Assembly (NCBI RefSeq): GCF_000406165.1
Contig: NZ_CM001977.1
Coordinates: 793,090 to 857,089 of the forward strand
Reading direction: 5' to 3'
Length of the DNA stretch: 64,000 nt
Source of the DNA: Dickeya zeae NCPPB 2538
Lineage (GTDB): Bacteria > Pseudomonadota > Gammaproteobacteria > Enterobacterales > Enterobacteriaceae
Shown piece after piece: positions 8,579 to 16,890 of this stretch. The stretch's first letter is position 1. The number at the start of each line of letters is the position of its first letter. The position numbers and the translations under genes were made by a program. The notes beneath the pieces are model-generated. The model worked only from the letters and a program-made list of their open reading frames with translations. It was not told the origin of the DNA and did not search any database.

Positions 8579-10858
8579 ATGGATGAACAACTCAAGCAAA
8601 GCGCACTGGACTTCCATCAATATCCGGTGCCGGGAAAAATCCAGGTCTCCCCGACGAAGCCGCTGGCAACTCAGCGTGACCTGGCGCTGGCCTACTCACC
8701 GGGCGTTGCCGCGCCTTGTCTGGAAATTGCGCAAGACCCGCTGGCCGCTTACAAATACACCGCGCGCGGTAATCTGGTGGCGGTGATCTCCAACGGTACC
8801 GCCGTGCTGGGGCTGGGTAATATCGGCGCACTGGCCGGTAAACCGGTGATGGAAGGTAAAGGGGTACTGTTCAAGAAGTTCTCCGGCGTCGATGTCTTTG
8901 ATATCGAAGTGGATGAGCAGGATCCTGACAAGCTGATCGATGTGATCGCCGCACTGGAGCCGACTTTCGGTGGTATCAACCTGGAAGACATCAAGGCCCC
9001 GGAATGCTTCTATATCGAGCAGAAGCTGCGCGAGCGCATGAAGATTCCGGTATTCCACGACGACCAACACGGCACCGCTATCATTTGTACCGCAGCGGTA
9101 CTCAACGGGCTGCGCGTGGTAGAAAAACAGATTGCCGATGTCCGGCTGGTGGTTTCCGGTGCGGGCGCGGCATCGATTGCCTGCCTCAATCTGCTGGTGG
9201 CGTTGGGCCTGAAACGTGAAAACATCGTGGTGTGTGATTCCCGCGGTGTTATCTACAAGGGTCGTGAAGCCAATATGGCGGAAACCAAAGCGGCCTATGC
9301 GATTGACGATAATGGCAGCCGCTTACTGGCGGATGTTATCCCGAACGCGGATATTTTCCTCGGTTGTTCTGGCCCAGGTGTGCTGACTCAGGACATGGTG
9401 AAAACCATGGCACCGCGCCCGCTGATCATGGCGCTGGCGAATCCGGAACCGGAAATTCTGCCGCCGCTGGTAAAAGAAGTGCGCCCGGACGCTATCGTCT
9501 GTACTGGCCGTTCTGACTACCCGAACCAGGTTAACAACGTACTGTGCTTCCCGTTTATTTTCCGTGGCGCGCTGGACGTTGGGGCAACCACCATCAATGA
9601 AGAGATGAAGCTGGCCTGCGTGCATGCGATTGCAGACCTGGCGCTGGCGGAGCAGAGCGATGTGGTGGCGTCTGCCTATGGCGATCAGGATCTCTCTTTC
9701 GGGCCGGAATATCTGATCCCGAAACCGTTTGATCCGCGTCTTATCATCAAGATTGCACCGGCGGTAGCGAAAGCGGCGATGGACTCCGGCGTGGCAACCC
9801 GCCCGATTGAAAACTTCGATGATTACATCGAGAAGCTGACGCAATTCGTCTACAAAACCAACCTGTTCATGAAGCCAGTCTTCGCTCAGGCCCGTACCCA
9901 GCCAAAACGTGTGGTACTGGCGGAAGGGGAAGACCCGCGCGTACTACATGCGACGCAGGAACTGGTGTCGCTGGGGCTGGCATTCCCGGTGCTGATCGGT
10001 CGCCCTGGTGTTATCGAAAAACGTATTCAGAAACTGGGCTTGCAGATAGCCATTGGTAAAGACTTCGAAGTGGTCAATAACGAGTCCGACCCACGCTTCA
10101 AAGCCTATTGGACTGAATACTTCGAGATGATGAAGCGCCGTGGTGTGTCTCAGGAACAGGCGCAGCGTGAGATGCGCGCTAACCCGACGCTGATTGGCTC
10201 TATCATGGTCCATCGCGGTGAAGCGGATGCGATGATCTGCGGGACAGTCGGTAATTACGAAGAGCATTTCGGTGTGGTAGAGAAAGTGTTCGGCTACCGT
10301 GACGGTGTGCATGTAGCTGGCGCGATGAACGCGTTGCTGCTGCCGAGCGGTAACACCTTTATCGCCGATACCTACGTCAACCCGGATCCGACACCAGAAC
10401 AGCTGGCGGAAATTACGCTGATGGCCGCCGACACGGTACGTCGTTTTGGTATCGAGCCTAAAGTGGCCTTGCTGTCGCATTCCAGCTTCGGCACCTCTGA
10501 TTCGCCGACGGCGAAGAAAATGCGTGCGACGCTGGAACTGGTGAACAAGATGGCGCCGGAGTTGCAGATCGATGGTGAAATGCACGGCGATGCCGCGCTG
10601 GTGGAAGCCATTCGTCGTGAACAGATGCCGAACAGCCCGCTGAAAGGGGCGGCTAACATCCTGATCATGCCGAACATGGAAGCCGCGCGTATCAGCTATA
10701 ACCTGCTGCGTGTTTCTTCTTCCGAAGGCGTGACCGTCGGGCCGGTACTGATGGGCGTGGCGAAACCGGTACATATCCTGACGCCGATTGCTTCTGTTCG
10801 TCGTATCGTCAATATGGTCGCACTGGCTGTTGTGGAAGCACAGACCGCACCGCTGTAA
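8579..10858 (+). CDS. maeB: NADP-dependent malic enzyme MaeB
   Basis: This 759-residue enzyme oxidatively decarboxylates malate to pyruvate, making NADPH. The N-terminal malic domain (to about 160) has VFHDDQHGTA; the NADP Rossmann domain has SGAGAASIACLNLL (about 196-209). The C-terminal third (about 430-759) is a phosphotransacetylase-like domain thought to be regulatory (acetyl-CoA sensing). Length equals the E. coli protein. It is a single gene with its own strong terminator. The product links the TCA cycle to gluconeogenesis and NADPH supply. Confidence 0.97.
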   Translation: MDEQLKQSALDFHQYPVPGKIQVSPTKPLATQRDLALAYSPGVAAPCLEIAQDPLAAYKYTARGNLVAVISNGTAVLGLGNIGALAGKPVMEGKGVLFKKFSGVDVFDIEVDEQDPDKLIDVIAALEPTFGGINLEDIKAPECFYIEQKLRERMKIPVFHDDQHGTAIICTAAVLNGLRVVEKQIADVRLVVSGAGAASIACLNLLVALGLKRENIVVCDSRGVIYKGREANMAETKAAYAIDDNGSRLLADVIPNADIFLGCSGPGVLTQDMVKTMAPRPLIMALANPEPEILPPLVKEVRPDAIVCTGRSDYPNQVNNVLCFPFIFRGALDVGATTINEEMKLACVHAIADLALAEQSDVVASAYGDQDLSFGPEYLIPKPFDPRLIIKIAPAVAKAAMDSGVATRPIENFDDYIEKLTQFVYKTNLFMKPVFAQARTQPKRVVLAEGEDPRVLHATQELVSLGLAFPVLIGRPGVIEKRIQKLGLQIAIGKDFEVVNNESDPRFKAYWTEYFEMMKRRGVSQEQAQREMRANPTLIGSIMVHRGEADAMICGTVGNYEEHFGVVEKVFGYRDGVHVAGAMNALLLPSGNTFIADTYVNPDPTPEQLAEITLMAADTVRRFGIEPKVALLSHSSFGTSDSPTAKKMRATLELVNKMAPELQIDGEMHGDAALVEAIRREQMPNSPLKGAANILIMPNMEAARISYNLLRVSSSEGVTVGPVLMGVAKPVHILTPIASVRRIVNMVALAVVEAQTAPL

Positions 10859-10884
10859 TCGTCCTGATTACAGTGAGAACAACG

Positions 10885-10914
10885 AAACCGGCAGGGTGAC
10901 CCGCCGGTTTTTTT
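10885..10914 (+). terminator. maeB intrinsic terminator
   Basis: A perfect 8-bp stem AAACCGGC / GCCGGTTT is followed by seven T. It just touches the 3' end of convergent yaiI. Confidence 0.92.
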
Positions 10915-11362
10915 ACGCCTGCTGGCGGAGCCACTTATCCAGTTCGTTGGCGAACTGTTGGCGGTCACGCTGGTTTAATGCCGCCGGGCCACCGGTCTGT
11001 ACACCGCTGGCGCGCAGCGTATCCATGAAATCCCGCATGGTCAGCCGCTCGCGGATGGTATCTTCTGTGTAGCGTTCACCCCGTGGGTTAAGGGCGATAG
11101 CCTGCTTTGCCAGCACTTCAGCGGCAAGCGGGATATCGGCGGTGATCACCAGATCGCCAGGCTGAACACGACGCACAATTTCGTTATCCGCGACATCAAA
11201 CCCTGCGGCCACGCGCAGGCTGTGGATGTGTGGCGAAGGTGGCGTTTTGAGCGGCTGATTGGCCACTAGCGTCAGCCGTGTCGAGGTACGATCGGCTGCA
11301 CGGTATAACACTTCTTTAATGACGTTAGGGCACGCGTCGGCATCGACCCAGATGGCACTCAT
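10913..11362 (-). CDS. yaiI: UPF0178 (YaiI/YqxD) family protein
   Basis: This 149-residue protein of the DUF188 family has an N-terminal IWVDADACPN motif with Asp residues and a VITADIPLAAE segment. Both are shared with PIN-like nuclease folds; no activity is established. It overlaps the hemF stop by 4 bp (ATGA), so it is translationally coupled downstream of hemF. That coupling is a local arrangement; in E. coli yaiI is elsewhere. Function unknown. Confidence 0.88.
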   Translation of the reverse strand: MSAIWVDADACPNVIKEVLYRAADRTSTRLTLVANQPLKTPPSPHIHSLRVAAGFDVADNEIVRRVQPGDLVITADIPLAAEVLAKQAIALNPRGERYTEDTIRERLTMRDFMDTLRASGVQTGGPAALNQRDRQQFANELDKWLRQQA

Positions 11363-12297
11363 TCGTGAGACTCCGGCGATGTTGAGACACTAAGCCAGTC
11401 GCGAGCGGGTAAAAAGTCCCGGTACAGCGAGGCTTCCGGGCTGTCTGGCTCGGGTTGGTACTGGTATTCCCAGCGTACCAGCGGCGGCATCGACATCAGA
11501 ATAGATTCGGTACGCCCACCACTTTGCAGGCCGAACAAGGTCCCCCGGTCCCATACCAGATTAAATTCCACATAACGGCCCCGGCGGTAAAGCTGGAACT
11601 GACGCTCCCGCTCGCCCCACGGGATATCTTTGCGGCGATTGACGATAGGCAGATAGGCGTGCTGGAACCCTTCGCCGACTGCGCGCATGAAAGCAAAGCT
11701 GGTGTCGAAATCCGGCGTATTGAGGTCATCAAAGAACAGGCCGCCGACGCCACGCGCTTCGTTACGGTGTTTGAGGAAGAAGTAATCATCGCACCATTTC
11801 TTGTAACGCGGGTAAACGTCATTGCCAAATGGCTGGCACAAATCAAACGCGGTCTGGTGCCAGTGGACGGCGTCTTCTTCGAAACCGTAGAACGGGGTGA
11901 GATCAAACCCGCCACCAAACCACCATACCGCTGGTTCGCCCGGTTTTTCAGCGATGAAAAAGCGTATGTTGGCGTGGCTGGTTGGCACATAAGGGTTAAG
12001 CGGATGGATAACCAGCGACACGCCCATCGCCTGGAAACTGCGTCCTGCCAGCTCGGGACGATGGGTGCTGGCAGAGGGGGGCAGCGACGCGCCCGAAACG
12101 TGAGAGAAGTTGACGCCAGCTTGTTCGAATACGCGCCCCTGACGCAGAACACGGCTGCGCCCGCCACCGCCGGAGGCATGCTGCCAGGCGTCTTCCATAA
12201 AGCTGGCGGTGCCGTCCGCCAGTTCCAGTTGTCGGCACAGGGTGTCTTGCAAACCGAGCAGAAATTGCTTGATAGCGTTGGTGTCCGGTGAACTCAT
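11359..12297 (-). CDS. hemF: Oxygen-dependent coproporphyrinogen III oxidase HemF
   Basis: This 312-residue aerobic heme-biosynthesis enzyme converts coproporphyrinogen III to protoporphyrinogen IX. The family signature GGGGRSRVLRQG, FEQAGVNFSHV, WWFGGGFDLTPFYGFEEDA and the HKH-type catalytic region (DDYFFLKHRNEARG) are intact. I set the start at 12297 (MSSPDTNAIKQFLL), with an AAGGGAC ribosome site. The ORF extends 32 codons further up, but that part is not family-like. It is the first gene of a two-gene unit with yaiI and is divergent from ypeA. The E. coli neighbours amiA and ypeA are partly kept. Confidence 0.96.
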   Translation of the reverse strand: MSSPDTNAIKQFLLGLQDTLCRQLELADGTASFMEDAWQHASGGGGRSRVLRQGRVFEQAGVNFSHVSGASLPPSASTHRPELAGRSFQAMGVSLVIHPLNPYVPTSHANIRFFIAEKPGEPAVWWFGGGFDLTPFYGFEEDAVHWHQTAFDLCQPFGNDVYPRYKKWCDDYFFLKHRNEARGVGGLFFDDLNTPDFDTSFAFMRAVGEGFQHAYLPIVNRRKDIPWGERERQFQLYRRGRYVEFNLVWDRGTLFGLQSGGRTESILMSMPPLVRWEYQYQPEPDSPEASLYRDFLPARDWLSVSTSPESHE

Positions 12298-12518
12298 AAT
12301 GTCCCTTATCATGATAGTAAAAGGCAGTGAGGGCGGATTTCCTGCCCGGGCTGATTCTGGCCTTAGTATATCGGACTTCGCAACGTCGCCCATTGCTGAA
12401 AATGTCGCTGGCGTGAATTATCAGCCAGCGGTTGAAAACTGTATGACGGAGATATTGCGTCTGCGATGAATCGCGGGATAATCAGGAATAACCGATTGAC
12501 TCTAGATGGCGAGCAGCA

Positions 12519-12944
12519 ATGGAAATCCGCATATTCAGGCAAGATGACTTTGAAGAAGTGATCACCCTTTGGGAACGTTGTGATTTGCTGCGTCCCTGGA
12601 ACGATCCGGAAATGGATATTGAGCGTAAGCTCAACCATGACCCCGACCTGTTTCTGGTGGCGGAAGTGGGTGGTGAGGTCGTGGGTTCCGTGATGGGCGG
12701 ATACGACGGGCATCGCGGTTCTGCCTACTATTTGGGTGTTCATCCTGATTACCGTGGCCGCGGTATCGCCAATGCCCTGATCAGCCGTCTGGAGAAAAAA
12801 CTGATCGCACGTGGTTGCCCGAAGATTCACCTGATGGTGCGCCAGAACAACACGGCCGTCATCAGCATGTATGAAAAGATGAATTACGACCTGGTCGATA
12901 GCATTACGCTGGGCAAGCGTTTGATTGAAGATCAGGAGTATTAA
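12519..12944 (+). CDS. ypeA: GNAT-family acetyltransferase YpeA
   Basis: This 141-residue GCN5-related N-acetyltransferase matches E. coli YpeA in length and sequence. The acetyl-CoA pyrophosphate loop is in GVHPDYRGRGIANALI (about 73-88). The substrate is unknown. In E. coli ypeA is followed by yfeZ-yfeY-yfeX. Here the Fus operon separates ypeA from yfeY, which marks an insertion or lineage-specific arrangement. Confidence 0.93.
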   Translation: MEIRIFRQDDFEEVITLWERCDLLRPWNDPEMDIERKLNHDPDLFLVAEVGGEVVGSVMGGYDGHRGSAYYLGVHPDYRGRGIANALISRLEKKLIARGCPKIHLMVRQNNTAVISMYEKMNYDLVDSITLGKRLIEDQEY

Positions 12945-13121
12945 ATCCCGCTGGTGCATCATCGGCTGATAACTACGAGGCGATGCCAGCTCGCCTGATT
13001 TTCCTGCGCTTATCGGCCGCATTCCTTTCGCCTCCTCTTGCTGTATGCGCTCTTGCGCCACGTTCTTCTGTTGTCTTTTCCACGTTCTGCACGCTATCAA
13101 CATCCTCGCTACAAATATTTG

Positions 13122-13160
13122 TTGATAATGAATATCATTTGTAAAATAATTACCATTATC
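13122..13160 (+). promoter_or_regulatory. Iron-regulated promoter of the fus operon with two abutting Fur boxes
   Basis: Two 19-bp elements, 13124-13142 and 13142-13160, each match the Fur consensus (GATAATGATAATCATTATC) at about 14 of 19 positions and share one base. They cover a possible -35 TTGATA (13122-13127) and -10 AATAAT (13145-13150, 17-bp spacer). Iron-loaded Fur should shut the operon. The rest of the 322-bp gap ypeA-fusB shows no gene. Confidence 0.8.
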
Positions 13161-13266
13161 AATAATTATTTACATTTGTGTGGGCCGATTGGGGAGTTCA
13201 GGGTGGCATACCGTTGCCCTGTTCATGGCTCGATGATTATTTTTATAAATAAAACATGGTATTACT

Positions 13267-14145
13267 TTGAAAGTTACGCATTCTTTTCTGCTGTCTGTCG
13301 CGGTACACCTGTCGGTACTCTGGGCCTTGTTGTGGGGCGTGGTGTCTCGTGAACAGGTTGTGCTGCAGGCCGGGCGTGCCGGGGAAAGTGCGGCAAGTAT
13401 GCATGTCACGTCATTTTCGCCTCATTCGGTGCGGCTGTTTTCTTCACACCCTGAACCTTCCCCGAGTGTCGAACCGGTTACCGAGCCGGCAACACCTACC
13501 GTTCCAGAAACAACCGCAGTTGCTGCTGCGTCGGTGGTGCCTGTCAATGAACGCGCTGTAGTGCGTACGGTGTCGGCTGAGACTGTGGCGAAAACGCGCC
13601 TGCAAAAACCACCGGAAAAACCACGGGAACCGCCGCGTACACCAGTTGATGCCACACCGGTGCGAGCGAGTGAAAAAACTGATGTCCGAAACATGCCGAC
13701 GGCGGTGCTCAGTGATAACCGGGATACGCCGGTGAAGGCTGAAGCACCGTTTGCCGGGCAGGGAGATCGTGCTACCGCGCCGGTGTCCGCCAGTGCATCG
13801 GTGGGCGGTCAGGCTGCGCCGCAGGGCGAAAGTACTCAAGGGCAGGCCAGTCGTGGCGCAGGAAGTAGTCAAAACGACGTGCTCAAGGCGTTGCAGCGCC
13901 GTGTGAGCTACCCGGTTCGGGCACGTTCAATGGGGGTGGAGGGTCAGGTGCGATTGCGCTTTGACGTGACCTCCAGCGGCACGGTGACCAACATTCGGGT
14001 GCTATCGGAAAACCCCGACGGCATGTTCAGCAGCGACGTTATCAAAGATATGGCGCGCTGGCGTTATCAGGCGGGCTCACCCGCCATCGATCAGACCGTG
14101 TCAGTCATTTTTCGATTGAGTGGTCATATCGAACTTCAGAATTGA
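13267..14145 (+). CDS. fusB: FusB, TonB-like energiser of ferredoxin uptake
   Basis: This 292-residue TonB paralogue has one N-terminal membrane helix (about 5-25), then a long Pro/Glu/Thr-rich periplasmic spacer. The C-terminal TonB domain (about 205-292) has RVSYPVRARSMGVEGQVRLR and ARWRYQAGSP. The only plausible start in this frame is TTG at 13267, since a stop lies 18 bp upstream; the ribosome site is weak. In Pectobacterium FusB contacts ferredoxin in the periplasm and helps to pull it through FusA (published). Position directly before a TonB-dependent receptor, M16 protease and ABC gene supports FusB rather than housekeeping TonB. Confidence 0.85.
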   Translation: MKVTHSFLLSVAVHLSVLWALLWGVVSREQVVLQAGRAGESAASMHVTSFSPHSVRLFSSHPEPSPSVEPVTEPATPTVPETTAVAAASVVPVNERAVVRTVSAETVAKTRLQKPPEKPREPPRTPVDATPVRASEKTDVRNMPTAVLSDNRDTPVKAEAPFAGQGDRATAPVSASASVGGQAAPQGESTQGQASRGAGSSQNDVLKALQRRVSYPVRARSMGVEGQVRLRFDVTSSGTVTNIRVLSENPDGMFSSDVIKDMARWRYQAGSPAIDQTVSVIFRLSGHIELQN

Positions 14146-14187
14146 TTGTTTTCTTTTCAATATCATCAGGGTACAGGAAATACTGAC

Positions 14188-16758
14188 ATGAATAAGCATC
14201 TCTATTTGATGATGATACTGGGCGTATCATCAACGGTGACGGCTGCCGAACAGACAACGCAGGCGGAAAATACCGCTACGGATAAACCAGTGACGGCAGA
14301 AAAAAAGCCAGCCGATGAAGATACGATTCTGGTGCGTTCCACGCCCACCAGCCAGAGTATGGGAACGCAAATTATTAATAGCGATCAGATTCAGCGTCGG
14401 CCGACGCGTAACGGTAGCGTTACTGAATTACTGCGTTCCAACCCTAATGTACGGTTTTCAAATGATCTTGATAGCAGTACGACGCCAGGTGAATTGGCGC
14501 CGGAAAACGTGTCTTTCCATGGTGAAAAGTTTTACCAGAATAACTACATGATCGATGGGTTATCCAATAATAATGTCATTAACCCAGGAGCCAATAACGG
14601 TCAATTGACTAATACGCCTGATGGTTATTCGCCAACGGATTTGCCTGCCGGTGGTGCGCAATCCTTCTGGGTTAACTCGGAGTTGATCGAGCAGTTACAG
14701 GTATTCGACAGTAATATCTCTGCGAAATATGGTGATTTTACCGGCGGTGTGGTCGATGCCAAATTAAAAGACCCGAAACTGGATCGCGCTTCCGGAAAAA
14801 TTTCTTATCGCACCACTCGCGACAGTTGGGCCCGTTATCACATTGACGATGATATTGAAGGTGACTTTTATTCCGCCAGTCAGCTCTATTATCAGCCGAA
14901 ATTCCGCAAGCATTTTTATTCGGCCACCTTTAATCAGCCATTAAGCGATAAAGCCGGATTTATTTTTGCCTATAACCGTCAGCAGTCGACCATTCCGTTT
15001 TACAACAGTGTGATGGATGAATGGGTCACACAGACTCGTGAGGCGGAAACCTATTTGCTTAAAGGCACTTATCTGGCGGATAACGGCGATGTTTTTCGCC
15101 TTACCGGGATGTACGCGCCGCATGAGTCCGGCTATTACAAGAAAGACATTAAAAACGGCGGTTATACCAATACCGGCGGCGGCTATCGCGGCAATATCGA
15201 ATGGGAACACAACGCCGACTGGGGAAAAGTCAGCAGCCTTGCTGGGTATCAGTCTGAAGAAAACCGTATTGAACACGAAGCGGATACTTACCAGTCCTGG
15301 TATCGCTATAACCGGACATCCAGGTTTGTATCCAACGTTGTGGATTGGGGAACTGGTGTGGCGGGAAATACCTCGCAGTTATCCGGGATCGGCGGCTATG
15401 GTAAGTATGCCACCGAGAAGCGCACCTTCACTTTCAAACAGGATTACGAGCTAAACCCACTGGCGTTATGGGGAACCAGCCATCAGTGGGATATGGGCTG
15501 GCAGGTCGATTCTTATCACGCCCAATACCGCCGTTTTAGCGATGTGTATACCAGCCGCAGCACGCCAACTATCAGTACCAGCGTTGTGTGCCAGACTGGC
15601 GATGCGTTCTGTATCAATCGCGAACAGTATTTCCGCAGCCGCACGCTGTATCCAGCGCGTCAGGTTGAAGGGAACTACGTGAATTATGCGCTGTATTTGC
15701 AAGATAGCGTCAGCTACAAGAACCTGGAGGTAACGCCGGGCGTGCGCCTGCAGTATGACGACTACCTGAAAAACCTCAATGTCGCCCCGCGTCTGGCGGC
15801 CTCTTACGATGTATTTGGCGATCGTGCTACCCGTGTTTTTGGCGGTGCCAACCGCTACTACGCCCAGAATATGCTGGCGTACAAACTGCGTTCCGGAATC
15901 AACGAGTCGGTGGTGCAGAATCGAACCAACGCCAACAGCGCCTGGACGAGCAGCACGACCAGCTATGGCACATATGACTACGATATTTCCGACCTGAAAA
16001 CGCCGTACAGCGATGAGCTGTCGTTGGGGCTGTCGCAACGGGTGTATGACACCGTCTGGACGCTGAAATGGGTGAATCGCCAGGGGCGTGACCAGTTTGG
16101 CCGCAGCAGCCAAACCGATAGCAGCGGTCAACGCTATTACTACCTGACCAACGATGCCCGTACCGAAGGCAATACCGTGTCGCTGACGGTAGAACCGATC
16201 AGCCCGTATAAACTGAAATACGCGGACATTCGCTGGGGACTCAGCGCCAGCATGGCGGATAACAAGACCAGCTCACAGATTTATTACGACCAGAGCAACA
16301 TGGATGACAGCAAGGTGATCTTTAAAGGACGCCTGACCGATCGCCGTGACATGGATGCACTGGACTACAACACGCCGTGGTCGGTTGCACTGAACGTCAA
16401 TACCTATTTCCCGGCCATTCGCCTGAACTGGGATCATAACCTGACCTATACCTCGGGCTACAAAGGCTATCGCACCACCAGCGTAACCTGCTCCGGCAGC
16501 ACCAGTCGTGTCAGTGCCTGTGGTGATTACAGCGGTAGCGCCACGTTGTATACCGAGCACAAATATCAGGATTACCTCTCTTATGACTGGCGTTTCAATT
16601 ACTCGCTGCCGACCTACAAAAACCAGTCGCTGGATCTGACGCTGGATGTGATCAACGTGTTCGACAACGTGATCGCCACCTCGCAGGAGTCTACCGGCAA
16701 TACGGTGACCTACAAGTTGGGACGCCAGTTCTGGCTGGGTGTTGCGTACAACTGGTAA
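14188..16758 (+). CDS. fusA: FusA, TonB-dependent outer-membrane receptor for plant ferredoxin
   Basis: This 856-residue receptor has a signal peptide ending STVTA-AEQ. A plug domain follows (about 50-200, with NSELIEQLQVFDSNISAKYG and GGVVDAKL), then a 22-strand barrel ending in an aromatic residue (LGVAYNW). I chose ATG 14188 because AGGAAA lies before it and a proper signal peptide follows; the TTG 42 bp upstream gives no signal. In Pectobacterium FusA imports intact plant-type [2Fe-2S] ferredoxin and ferredoxin-domain pectocins (known). The E. coli analogue is YddB beside PqqL and YddA. The assignment rests on operon content; exact ligand is inferred. Confidence 0.83.
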   Translation: MNKHLYLMMILGVSSTVTAAEQTTQAENTATDKPVTAEKKPADEDTILVRSTPTSQSMGTQIINSDQIQRRPTRNGSVTELLRSNPNVRFSNDLDSSTTPGELAPENVSFHGEKFYQNNYMIDGLSNNNVINPGANNGQLTNTPDGYSPTDLPAGGAQSFWVNSELIEQLQVFDSNISAKYGDFTGGVVDAKLKDPKLDRASGKISYRTTRDSWARYHIDDDIEGDFYSASQLYYQPKFRKHFYSATFNQPLSDKAGFIFAYNRQQSTIPFYNSVMDEWVTQTREAETYLLKGTYLADNGDVFRLTGMYAPHESGYYKKDIKNGGYTNTGGGYRGNIEWEHNADWGKVSSLAGYQSEENRIEHEADTYQSWYRYNRTSRFVSNVVDWGTGVAGNTSQLSGIGGYGKYATEKRTFTFKQDYELNPLALWGTSHQWDMGWQVDSYHAQYRRFSDVYTSRSTPTISTSVVCQTGDAFCINREQYFRSRTLYPARQVEGNYVNYALYLQDSVSYKNLEVTPGVRLQYDDYLKNLNVAPRLAASYDVFGDRATRVFGGANRYYAQNMLAYKLRSGINESVVQNRTNANSAWTSSTTSYGTYDYDISDLKTPYSDELSLGLSQRVYDTVWTLKWVNRQGRDQFGRSSQTDSSGQRYYYLTNDARTEGNTVSLTVEPISPYKLKYADIRWGLSASMADNKTSSQIYYDQSNMDDSKVIFKGRLTDRRDMDALDYNTPWSVALNVNTYFPAIRLNWDHNLTYTSGYKGYRTTSVTCSGSTSRVSACGDYSGSATLYTEHKYQDYLSYDWRFNYSLPTYKNQSLDLTLDVINVFDNVIATSQESTGNTVTYKLGRQFWLGVAYNW

Positions 16759-16785
16759 TGGCTTGCCGCCGGGCATAGTGCTTTC

Positions 16786-16837
16786 CCCGGCGGTAATACC
16801 CTTTCCCGGCAGTAACACGATTACCTGGCAGTAACAC
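16786..16837 (+). repeat. Three 14-bp direct repeats with 19-bp period between fusA and fusC
   Basis: CCCGGCGGTAATAC (16786), CCCGGCAGTAACAC (16805) and CCTGGCAGTAACAC (16824) are spaced exactly 19 bp apart in the 132-bp gap between fusA and fusC. They differ at two or three positions, as expected of a decaying tandem duplication. Confidence 0.85.
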
Positions 16838-16890
16838 AATGGTTTATCGAACTATTTTGTCTGTTTCATATATCTATGATTGAGTAATTG

